From Ostrinia nubilalis (taxonomy: Eukaryota > Arthropoda > Insecta > Lepidoptera > Crambidae), in NCBI RefSeq assembly GCF_963855985.1, contig NC_087091.1, positions 13,212,154 to 13,276,153 of the forward strand: a stretch of 64,000 nucleotides of DNA, read 5' to 3'. Both the position numbers and the translations under genes were made by a program. Shown here piece after piece: positions 13,836-26,000 of the stretch. The number at the start of each line of letters is the position of its first letter. Within the stretch, counting starts at the first letter, position 1. Under the pieces are notes generated by a model. It did no database searches. It saw nothing but the letters and a program-made list of their open reading frames with translations, and was not told the origin of the DNA.

Positions 13836-13907
13836 GAATTTAATGAAACGATGAATATTTCTTTGCTAACGTCAATCTGAATCTAATACGCATTGTTTCG
13901 TCCGCAG

Positions 13908-14027
13908 GAGAATGGCCGCGCGGCGCCTGACTTGACGGCGTCGCCCGGGCGCGCGCCGCCCGGGCCCCCGCAGCCGCCGCGCGCCAACCATGCGCCCCCC
14001 TGCGTGCTGCAGCCGGACTTCCGAAAG
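13908..14027 (+). CDS. syd-1: syd-1 exon 1 (first exon found)
   Basis: The acceptor TCCGCAG precedes the exon and the donor is GTACGT. It encodes 40 residues, phase 0 to 0, Pro-rich and ending VLQPDFRK, which continues directly into [11 protein letters not shown] in the next exon. GC content is far above the flanks. There is no start codon in frame, so it is probably not the true first coding exon. Degenerate copies of its 3' half follow in the intron. Confidence 0.85.
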
Positions 14028-17000
14028 GTACGTGTTGGTTAACGGTGTTGTCAGTACTGGTAGCCAAGACAAAGGCAGGAAAATGCCTTGAAAGATGACG
14101 ACGTCGTCGAAGCCAAAGGAGAATGACCACTCAGCGTCTAGAAGACGATGCCACGTGCGGCGACCATGCGGACTTCCGAAAAGACGACGTTATTGATAAC
14201 TGTTGGTAGCTATGATGATAGTGTTGCAAGGCAGAGGGCAAAAGAAAATGGTCATGTGACGTCTGAATGACCACGCCAAAGAGCATCAACCATGCGCCCT
14301 CTTGCGTGCTACAGTGCTACGTTGTTGGTTAAATGTTGAAGACATTATGAATATTGAATGCAACCAAAGATGGCAGATGGCAGACATGGAATGGCCAGGT
14401 GGGATAGGTGGGATAGGTCGAATAGGGTTCCCCCTATTCCACCTATCCCGGCTGGCCATCCCGCTAGGCGTTTGACTGAAGAGAAACTAAATGCTCCCTC
14501 GGCGTGCTGCAGAACATTGTAACAATTTGTTGGCGAATTCCAGACCCAGCTATCATTACTTCTTCCGCTTCCGGGGTCAACAGCTGTATGAATAATACAA
14601 CCTTGACCCCAAAGGCGGCGGAAGTAGCCTGCTTCAAGAAGAACAGAATTGCAGCCTTTAGAAGAAGAAGAATGATATAAGAAGATACAATTTCAGAACA
14701 CAATCCTAAATGTTAAAATGTATTAAACTTCAGGCAAACCAACGCGTGCAGATCGCGGCGATGGCGATCACTGCGCGTGCATAGGCCAATGATAGGTCGC
14801 GCGTCCTGTCATTGGTCCATGCATATTATGAAACTCTTGTGTGGCAAGACACTTATTAGAAGCAAACTAATAAAATCGCATGAGACATAAATTTAATAAA
14901 CAAAGGTATTACCAGCTTAGCAGTCTATACTCTATATTGTACAAATGTACAGACGATATCATATCAAGCTACAAACACTGTCGCATCATAATTAGTTGTA
15001 TTAGGTTCTATTTATCAACAAATGTGCCGTCGACTGATAATTGTTTTACTATTGTCTTGTCGTGTAATTTCTATTTTACCTACTATTTGTAATTGTGTAC
15101 TGCTGTATAGGTATTGGCAACCTGCACCAGAATATGAAATGGTTTGCTTTTTACAAATACACCAAAGGAAATCAGAGATAAGGCACGTTTCAAAACTTGT
15201 GCAAGCTTTCCAATACACTTACTTATTTTATTTGCTCTTATTTTCTATACCTACTCACTATACGAGTAGATAGTGCCATCCGCGAAGACGCGCCCCACCA
15301 TTCGTCCTAATCGTTTATAGTTTATGTATGCATGCTTCCGCTAATGTTTTTTGAGTGTTATCGGTACATGCTAATTTATCCACGAGTGCACACGCACACT
15401 ACAATAATTTTGCGACTGACGCTCGGATCAAATTCCCCGCACCCACGCTTCCCTCGACCAAAAATTGGTATGGCGCGTCTTCGTAGATGGCATGGCTATC
15501 TATAGATTTTTAATGAAAATGGATCCCATTTTGTTCCATAAAGTTATTTTAGATACAGAAGATGAGTAGATAATTCAGAAGCAAGAATTCATTTGTCGGT
15601 GAGGATTACTTGTTCCACTGTAGGGGTCGAGGAAGTTTCTATAGGCTTTTTGACTTTTTGAGTTGAGTTGTCGATAAGGTTTACTTTTGTAATTTGTTGC
15701 TGCGGTAGGGGTCAAGATGCGGTAAGGCCACTAAAGCCTATTCTATGACTCCTAAAACCCCTAAGGCAGTTAAAGTAAGAAAAAACGAAAGAAGAGAGAT
15801 GTTTATAGTAAGACTGGTAAGACTGAGATTCTTCTTTATTTATTAACAAATCTGTACTGAATATCTTGTATCATGATGTGTGTGCAAACTAAATGACCTA
15901 ATGATTGTGAAGTGTTGTGTATGTGAAACTTCACATGTTTATATCTGTTATAACTGCTCCTGTATCTGTTGTTACTACTTACTTTTATACATATTTTTAA
16001 TAAATTTTCGTATAATACTTATGTATGTAGGTACTTTGCGGTGCTTCTTCTCAGCACTTGTCAAAAGTTTAACTGAAGGTTTTTGTAGCGAAAATAGATT
16101 ATGAATGTTGAAAAGAAAGACTTCTTTAATTTCAAAAAGACGTGATACAGATTTTCTTTTAGATAAGAGTTGCGAACCGAATTCTATTGTCTGTTATCAT
16201 GAACAAAGTTGTCAATGAGAAAAGTAGACTGAAGAATACTGAGGTTTATATTTTTGTATTCTAAAATGTGTTGTCATTCCTCTGATATTTTATTACACCA
16301 ATAAATCGACTGCTTATTTCGAATACAGCTTTGCCATTTCCCGAGTGTGTCAATTTCCTGTTATGTTGACTCTACATTTCCTTTGGTGCATTTCCTTCAT
16401 GCATTTGCGAATCTCTAAGTTGGATGTTAGTGTGTATTGTATATAAACTGTTGTTATGATTTGAGTTTTATGTCTTAGTATAATGTAGTGATTAGATCGT
16501 CAAGCGTGTTGTGCAATTAATGTTCATAAAAAAGTTTCGGAGTACATTATAAGTCACCAAAGGCGACTACTGTACTGTATTGTGATATTAAATATGTACC
16601 AGTCTAGCCCGTGGAACCCTAAGCGGTTTGCTGCTACTTGAAGGGTTAGATGCAAATCATGCTCTAATGTTTAAAAATTAATGTCTATTTCTTAGTGATA
16701 TGATTGATATTGTAGAATCGATTGAGAACAAACGAAAGAATATTGATTGGTATAAGTGCAAATATATTTATAGTGTTTGTTTTGTTTCAGGTGTCGGGAG
16801 TCAGTAATGAAATATTTAGGCAGATTGAAATGGTTGAAAATGATCACGACACGACCACGGCTGCGGCGCTTGAGGTAATTATTAATTTAATTAATATCAT
16901 TAGTAACCTACTAATGCTAATAAATTCATAAAAAACCTTTTGTTGTGGTTGTTTTCGGCATTTAGATAAATACAAAAAGAGAGTTGAATCTGGTAAGATT

Positions 17001-20000
17001 GTAAGAAAATAAGCATTGCCGGTTTTTTAGACAGCTACTAAGGGTTAAATAGTCCGTCGGATTTCAGTATTGATACACAAAGCCAAGGGTTAAATAGGCA
17101 GGGCACAGAACACGCTGAACTGACGGCCGATGGGGCGTCAAGGTTCTTTAGTGGAGGCCAGGTATCGGCAAGAGCAGTGTAGGACGTCCACCCACAAGGT
17201 GGAGAGACGACCTCATAAAGGTAGCAGGAAGGCTTTGGATGCGGACTGCTACCAATCGGCCAATCTGGCAATCTTTGGGGGAGGCCTATGTTCAGCAGTG
17301 GACGTTCTGTGGCTGAAATGATGATGATGATGATAGGATCAATTTAAATGTGGAATAGATCTACCCTACCTACCTACTTCTTATTAAAATTTCGAATGCA
17401 TATTATTGCAGGCGGTGGAGCGACGCGGCGAGATGATCGTTCGGATACTGGAATTGAGACAAGTGGGCCGGAACAATATTGAAGCCGCCAAGAAATTCTT
17501 CGCATTGCAGGTATTAAACAACATAATTAATTAATATTGCACCCATATTAAAATTTGGCAGCCGCTGCGAGATGATGTGCCAATTTTACATTTTTGTATT
17601 AATTAAAAGAAAAGTCTCGGTCAAACACAGTTTATTTACTGTAACATCTGTTTTATTACTCGTACTTTTTGGGGTTTGCATACAATGTGAAATGTCATAC
17701 TTAGTGATAAAATTCTCATTTCTTGACTCAAAGCACAAATAGCTTCGTTTTTTGCCTCGACTCGTACGCAGCTATACTTACTTGTATCTGCATACTCGTC
17801 ACCGCCTGCGGGTAGGCAGATAAATGGCGCGTTCCTCTTGAAAAACAGGTAATTCCCCCGCTCCATTGACCCGGATTAAACTCGTAACCTAGTACGGGAC
17901 CGCTGAAAGAACCTACTCTACTGAACCCCATTGTTAGTGGCCTAGATCGCTGGGAATGCGAACGCAATCTAGGCGCATTGTCAGATGCGCGCTTGCGATA
18001 TTGCCGCGGTCCCCGTCGGTATTGCTGCGGTCCTTCGATATTCAGAATACGCAGGAATGCAAATAGAGCGTCAAGCATTTGGAACGCGAGATGACCCCAA
18101 TATTGGGGAAAGTGTGTTTGTCACTCGATTATGCTCGATTCTCGATCAATGGGTAACCGATTTCGTAGTACAGCTGCTGTTATAGTTGAAATTGTCATAG
18201 GCTACTTATCACAAGAACATAATATGCTTTTTTGGTAGGTAAAGCACAATTCATACACGACGTTACGTATCGGTATAAGTACGGTATGACATAGACGTTC
18301 ATAAGTGCCACTTGTGGTCTAAATTGAATAAAATATTTAAAATATTTTATTGTTATTTATTCATGTGATAAACTGTTTTTGTTGTTTCTCATTAAAAAAA
18401 GAAAGGCCACATAAAATTATTATTAATCAAAATAAAATATTTTTTTGATGTAAGTAGGTATTTGTTGTAATTATTTTAAAACAGATTCTTTTCAACAACG
18501 GTATTTGTATTTGTAAGAGATTTGTATTTTTAAATTTTAGGAAGCTTTGTAACTGAATTCACGGAAACTCTATTCACGGCTTTTGCTATGCGATACCGCT
18601 GTGGCCGCATCCAATATTTGAATCGGGGACACGAATTCCCATTATTGGTACACAAAACCAATAGGAGAAGGCTATGTCGTTTGTTTTGTGATAACAATGG
18701 TAGAACAATGCATGTTTTGAATAACGAAAATTGCGGATGCACCAAACTGTGAAATGTGAAACCCACTTAAATTTTTTTTTAAATTCTATAATAAGCCAGC
18801 CAGTTAGGCTGGTTATACTTTTTCAAGACAAAAACTTTTTTCAAAATAGGTTTTAATTGCACGTACCTTGTAATTATTTGGTAGCGTGATAATATTACTG
18901 GCTGGTAATTTTATTATTTTCGAAACATCCATTTCAACATTCATTTGTTTTTTACAAGGAAAATGTGTGGCGCATTTCAGTTGTTAATTTTTAACTTAAG
19001 AAATATTATCATAACTAAATAGTTAAGTTATTTATTTAGGTATGTACTTGCTTTATACTTAACCAATTTTAATTTATTGTGATGTGATGACTGATCGATG
19101 TCATTACGAAGAAAGTAAAGTTATCCGCATTTCAAGAAAATTTAGCTTTTTCTTGTAGCGTTTGTTTTCAATTTTTTTGTATTACATACAATCAATCACT
19201 AACAGAGGTTTGCTCACGTGTAAATTAAGCTATTTGAATTTGACATAAACTTAATATTGTAGGGTGTTCTTGACTGCAACTTATAAAATATTAAAAAAAT
19301 AGTAGGTACAGTTCATGTTGGTGTGGATATGATACTCGTAGCTGTCTATTTTGCACATCGTAACAAAATGTTTTTAAACTGTTACACGAAGGAAAATCTA
19401 CATTACGTAACAATGTTTGTTCCAGGACGCCCGCCACATAGTCCAACTAGTGGAGATCGTGAAGCGTCCGGGTCAGACCCTGGGCCTCTACATTCGAGAG
19501 GGCGACGGCGGCGCCAGAACTGACGGCGTGTTCATATCACGGATAGCTTTGGAGTCGGCCGTGTACAACAGCGGGTGTTTGAAGGTAATTGTATACGATA
19601 CGAATACACCTTATATTTGATATCTTACTTGTTATTCCCAATGATATCACTAGCTGAATCGAGATCCGAGGAACGCGGAATCGAGTCCCGCCGCCGCTGG
19701 ACTATAGTGATGAACCCACTCGTAATACAAGCATATTATGCTAACCACGAAAGATACTATCTAGCAAGCGTTGACGATGGTCCGTGACTTTTCGCTTATT
19801 GTAATTAGTAATTTCGAAATCGCCAATAGCAAAGTTAGTTCCACCGGCTATTTTTTCAAACTTTGTGGTTGTGTGTGGTTCAAAATAAAATTAATTACAA
19901 AAATCTCGATTACCTAACTAAACAATCCTTTCTTAGATCTTAATACTCGTATATTCATTTGTCATTGTGAGATAAATACTCTACCTTAATTTAAAGTGCA

Positions 20001-23000
20001 AAACAATAACATGCAAGCTTCATCTCTACACGTATAACGTGTGACAAACATAACAACAGTAAAAAAACAAAACAGTAACTTTTTTAGCGTTCTTTTGTTT
20101 TCTGTTCTGCAACTCAAAAGCGAAAATGTAAACAAAAAACAAATACCTACCTAGGTTTAACGTTCAAATTTGTTCAAAGGTGGGAGATGAGATCCTTGCG
20201 GTGAACCTGGTGGACGTGAGGCGGATGTCGCTGGACGACGTCGTCATCATAATGTCCATTCCGAGGCGGCTGCTGCTGTGCACGAGGCAAAGGAAAGGTC
20301 AGCATTATAACATTAGATAAATATTAATAAAGTAACTCCTATAATAGGCGCAGACCACCGATTGTTAGTTGGCCGAAAGTTGGATCGGGCTGTTGATCAG
20401 TATGGAGGGAGATGTATGAAAGTGTGCACATTACACCGATTTGGTATCGGCCGATTCTTCATACAACTTAGTACGCCCAACTACCGGCAAACTAAAAGTT
20501 GGTGATCTGCGCCTAGGCTGAAAGAGTGAGTTAGTTTGATACCAAAGTAGAGTTATAATTAATTTTAAAATTAAATGTTTACTGTCTTACAAAGTCCTTA
20601 GGATTTGGTTGTAGCTACTCTAATGCTTTGCTAGCTCAAGTGTTATTCCTTTCATAAAATTTACCTTGTTTAACTTGTTGGTTTGTCGATAATTATAGTC
20701 GTTAGGATGAAAGAGATAACAATGCGTTAGTAGCATTGTTATCTCTTTCATAAAATAGGCTATGTTTTTAAAAAAGAGGGAGTTACTTAAAATATCAGTA
20801 AACTTTTTTTATACAAACCTACGCATTATATATTGTCATAAATATACAGGGTGTTAGGTAAATGGGTATATGAGCCGACACTAGCCCATGTTAACATGGG
20901 CATATAAATGGTATGGTGAAGTCAGATATTTGATATCATCATTTTATTTTTTTAAATTTTCATACAAAATAATTTTTATAAAATCCGATTTGTATGAAAA
21001 TTAAAATAATTAAAATAAAGATATCAATTTTCTGACTTCACCATACCATTTATATGACCATGTTAACATGGGCTAGTGTCGGCTCATATACCCATTTACC
21101 TGTATTGCCGTTTAAAAGTAGTTAATACAGTCGCAATGATAGATAATATAATCAACTTGACAAGTAGTTAAAGTAGATCCTTCCTTCACTAATTTCGTAC
21201 TAAACGATTACAAAATGTGGAAAATAACTTTGCTAGGCAAATCAGGACCAGGTTCACCATCGATGCCGCGCTCGGAACACAAGCCGCCGCCGGTGGTGGT
21301 GCTCAAGCGGGACTGCCGGGACGACGATGACAGGGACAGGGATCGCGTCGATGGACTGTACTCACAGTAAGTACCTAGATAGCCTTCTTTTACTTGGCAA
21401 ATCAGGATCAAGTTCCCCGTCGATGCCGCGCTCGGAACACAAGCCGCCGCCGGTGGTGGTGCTCAAGCGGGACTGCCGTGACGACGATGACAGGGACAGG
21501 GATCGCGTCGATGGACTGTACTCACAGTAAGTGCCTGAATATTCTTCTTTTACTTGGCAAGTTAGGACCAGGTTCCCCGTCGATGCCGCGCTCGGAACAC
21601 AAGCCGCCGCCGGTGGTGGTGCTCAAGCGGGACTGCCGGGACGACGATGACAGGGACAGGGATCGCGTCGATGGACTGTACTCACAGTAAGTGCCTGAAT
21701 ATTCTTCTTTTACTTGGCAAGTTAGGACCAGGTTCCCCGTCAATGCCGCGCTCGGAACACAAGCCGCCGCCGGTGGTGGTGCTCAAGCGGGACTGCCGGG
21801 ACGACGATGACAGGGACAGGAATCGCGTCGATGGACTGTACTCACAGTAAGTATCTAGATAGTCTTCTTTTACCTGGTCAGGCTCACCGTCAATGCTGAG
21901 CTCGGAACAAGCTGCCGTCGGTGGTGGTGCTCATGGTGGGGCGCGTCTTCGGGATAGCATGATAGTCTTCTTTTACAAATCAAGAGCAGGTTTCCCGTCA
22001 TTGCTGCGGATTGCTGCGCTCGATTATTTTCATATAAACAAGAACAAAATCACGATAGGAAAATCAATTGAGTAATTTTTAAAATTATAAAACAATATTT
22101 CTTTTCACCAGGCATGGAACACTTCGGTCTACCGGTGGTCCAGGATCTAGCGTCAGACCAGTTGGTGATGGGAGGGAAGAACGAAGCCGACTCCAACTGG
22201 GAGCACTTTCACCAGATTCCAACGCACTGGACCTTTACTACAACCCTCGGCCTCCATCCGACCACTCCACGTGGAGGTACGGTGGAAGAATATCTGAGGA
22301 TACTGATAAGTAAATACATTTATATGAGTTGATCTTGTTATGTAAGTCGTATTATTTTGACCGCCTTCTGGTCTGATCATTTGCTCTCCGAAATTCTATT
22401 TTGGGCTTTTGGGTTCGAATCCCATTGGGGAACAAACGATATTCCGGCATTAAAGACGTTTATTAATTATTATTTTTATCCATTAAACCCACATCTTTTT
22501 CCATCTATATTTGGAGTAACAGTTTGTTATTATCGCGCTTTCAAAAAATGAAAACTAATTGAAATCGTATTTTTTGTTATAATGCAGTAATGCCGCAATT
22601 GTTAAAGAAGAAATTAATTTTGTTTCAGCTATAGACCACCGCCTCCAGTAATAACGGAACAGCCCAAGTCTTCAGCAACTCATTTTGTGCCATACGAACG
22701 GTCTTACCCTAACACGCTTGAAAGTTTAGCTGAGAAGGTGCATTCATTGTACCCAGCGGATAGTGGCAGGTCAGTAACTAAACAAAGATCATTGTCCTGT
22801 AAGTCAGTGCCAGTCTTGTCTGATGGTATATTATGGTATAAGGTATCTTATGGTATAATCTAAGGACATAGCAGAATAAGTTAGTATAAAATATTATATT
22901 CTTGAGAGGTGACGTCATGTATTTGTTTCAGTACGCGCTTTGGAGGGAGAGTCCCTCGTTCTGGATCAGAACAACAGTTACCGAGAGCTGAGACACATTC

Positions 23001-26000
23001 AGACTTTGGTCGACACTCTTTGTTGAGGTCTAGCTTGAAAGCTTCGGCCGCTGCTGGCAGTGGTGGTACGAATACACTTTTACCTCTTTAGATAGTATCT
23101 GTTACTTTGACGACTTTTTAAAATAATAATTTGGTTATTCTAGCATCGAGTCTATCAAGATATAATCAAAGATACGGAGGAATTGGTGGTGTTGGTATGC
23201 CAGGAAGTGGCCTAACAGGGACTGGATTATCAAGTGGTCTAGGAGGACCGGGCTTGGGAGGGCCAGGCCTTCCTTCAGGCTTGTCGACGACTGGGCTCAG
23301 CGGTTTAACTGGCTCTAGCCTGGTAGGCTCAGGACTTACCAGTTCAGGATTGGGAACTGGATTAAGTGGAACAGGCTTAGGATCAACTCTTGGAGGAGGC
23401 TATGGAACGACAGGGTTGGGTCTACCATCATACGGCTCCAAATTCGGCACAACGAGAAGGAATCGAAGCTTGGACTATTCGTCGGATACAGAAGCGACGG
23501 CGCCTACAAGAGCACCATATTATTCGGGATTGAGTGGCTACAGAAGCAGTACGCTTGGTCGAGGAGACATCGGATCTAAATTCAATTCTCTGCCAAGAGA
23601 TGTTAGGAACACTGGTCAAAGGTAACAACCATATTAAAATTTCCATTTTTCATTCTAGAGATAAATTTTCTAAAAGTATTATTTTCATAATGTAATTTTT
23701 GGACAGATTGGGACTGAGCAGACGCGCTGGGAGTGTTCTTCAAGATGAGCCGGAACCTTTATCTTCGCGTTTAGATCTACGTTCTTCCAGAGGTAAATAT
23801 AAAGAGTATACATAATATAGGATAGGATTAGGTTTCTTCATAAAACTTATCGTCCCTTAGCTAACAACACCGCCTAAGTCGATTTTTGGCGGTTTTGACA
23901 TTTTAATGCCATTGGATAGATCTGCTCATCGCGCGTCTAACCATTGGTCACATGTTATAGATTTCAGCCAATAAGAAGCCGTAATTTGAATTTTAGTGAC
24001 ACCGCGCAAGTCGGTTTGCCTCGCAACACCGCTCAAGTCGTTAGTCTGCCATACATTTCTCGTAAAGTTCCTTCGCGCTCCATAATTTTTATATTTTTAA
24101 GTGAGTTTTATCGCGAAAAGGTCTATGAAAGAAGTTTTAATAGAAGATTAAGAGGTAAGCTATATAATAATGTATTTTTTAATGATTTACGCGTATTAAT
24201 ATAAAAGGAAATGATAATAGAAAATATCTTCATTTCACACACACATTTCTTAAGCGGTATTCACAATTATTTTTTCAAACTTAGGCGGTGTTTCAAACTG
24301 TATTTTAATTATTTTAAGAAGCTATACAAGTGAAATACACTATTGATGGAGAAGGAATTGATTCTTGAAGTATTCCGAGTTCAGGTGATGAATTTTTATG
24401 TGCACAATTACAAGAAGCAGGACATAAACGGCGTAAACAACTGCCCAGGTTTCAATCGAATCGAAGGCTTTCTCATAATCCACAAACGCCAGGCAAAGTG
24501 GCTGATTATACTCCTCGGTCTTCTGTATAATCTGCTGCAGCGTATATGTGATCTAAGACACTAAAGCCTGCTAGCCAGCCTGGAAACCAGCTTGATCAGG
24601 AGGCTGGAAGGCGTAGACATTGTTCAGAAGTTAGATGGGTCTATAATTCTTCAACAAGGTTTAATCGCCGTTTATTGAAGAAGAGTATCACCACACTTCT
24701 GTGCCGTACCGTAGGAGTTTTTCCCTCGAGGATGACAGAATACACAGCATATAACAGCTTCCAAAGAGCCTTTAGCATCGACATTACACCTGCTTTCAAA
24801 ATCTGAGCCGTAATTCTATCATCACCCGGGGCCTTGTTTATCGGCTGTTCCAAGCTCGTGTAGACTGGCGTTCGGGATATCTTAGGTGTTGTGTCAGGTC
24901 AATCTAGCTCTTGGGTCTTCGGTTAGATTTGTAACAGGTGTGAACACAGTCGTGTATAATTATCCGTAGAACTTCTCAACCTCTTTCAATATCTCAGGCC
25001 CCGACGCTATTCTCGGTCTTCAGCTTGGTCAGTTGGCTTTGGCTAACACACAGACTTGATCTCTTACGAACACCTTAGAGCCCTTGTTATGCTCAATCGT
25101 CTGTATTACATGCGTAGATCGCGAGTCAAAGACTTAGAAATCTATTTGTTAAGACGCCGATACTGAGTAGCATCTTCAGATGACTGCAGATCCATGTTTC
25201 GTCTCTCTTCTATAAGGTTATTGATGAGATCAGAGATCTTTTTTGTTTCTCTTAAACGACGGGTTTTAAAAACCTTAGACCCAGTCACTTGGACAATTCC
25301 CAAGAACCTGCCATTGTACTCTTCCACATTTTTGCAATGTTCTGGCATTGGAAACGAGTTTGCAACTCGAGTTGAGCTTTCGGGGTTGGATGGACGCTGG
25401 GCGGAGTGTAGACTTTATCAGTCGACATCTATCGAGATTCGGACTTATATTAAATGTGCCTCTTACCATTTGGTGATAGCTTCCTGTTTTGACCAAATTG
25501 ACCACACAGACAACATGCTTCTACGTCGACAAGATGAAGTTGATTTCATATTTCATAGCGTCATTGGGATGCAGCGAAATGTACTTTCGCTGTTTTGGCT
25601 TTCTGAAGAAGGAGTTCATCATCCCTCTCCATAAAGCCAGCCAGCAGTTAGCCACGTGCGTTCCTCTCTCCGTACCCAAATTGCCCCACTTTCAGCTCAT
25701 TGTCGTTACGTTTGCCCAGCTTCGCGTTGAAGGCCCCCCCATCACAATATTTGATCTACACACTGTGATTCTGAAGATTTAGGTTAAAGATACACAGGTT
25801 ATAATGATTTTTTAATTATTTTTTAAATAATTCTTAATAATTTTTTTCTTTGTAAATCATCTATTAATACCTTATTCCTTTACATTTCGGCAAACAACAC
25901 CGCCTAACTCTACAAAAATATCAGTCAATTCCGCTCAAGTCATAAAATATAGGTTAAAATAAAGTAAATCGTTAAATTAAGTATAAATAATTATTTCTTA

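Noticed and set aside
21246..21846. CRISPR-like repeat array
   Set aside because: The 160-bp units are whole exons with splice sites in a eukaryotic gene; there is no repeat-spacer pattern.
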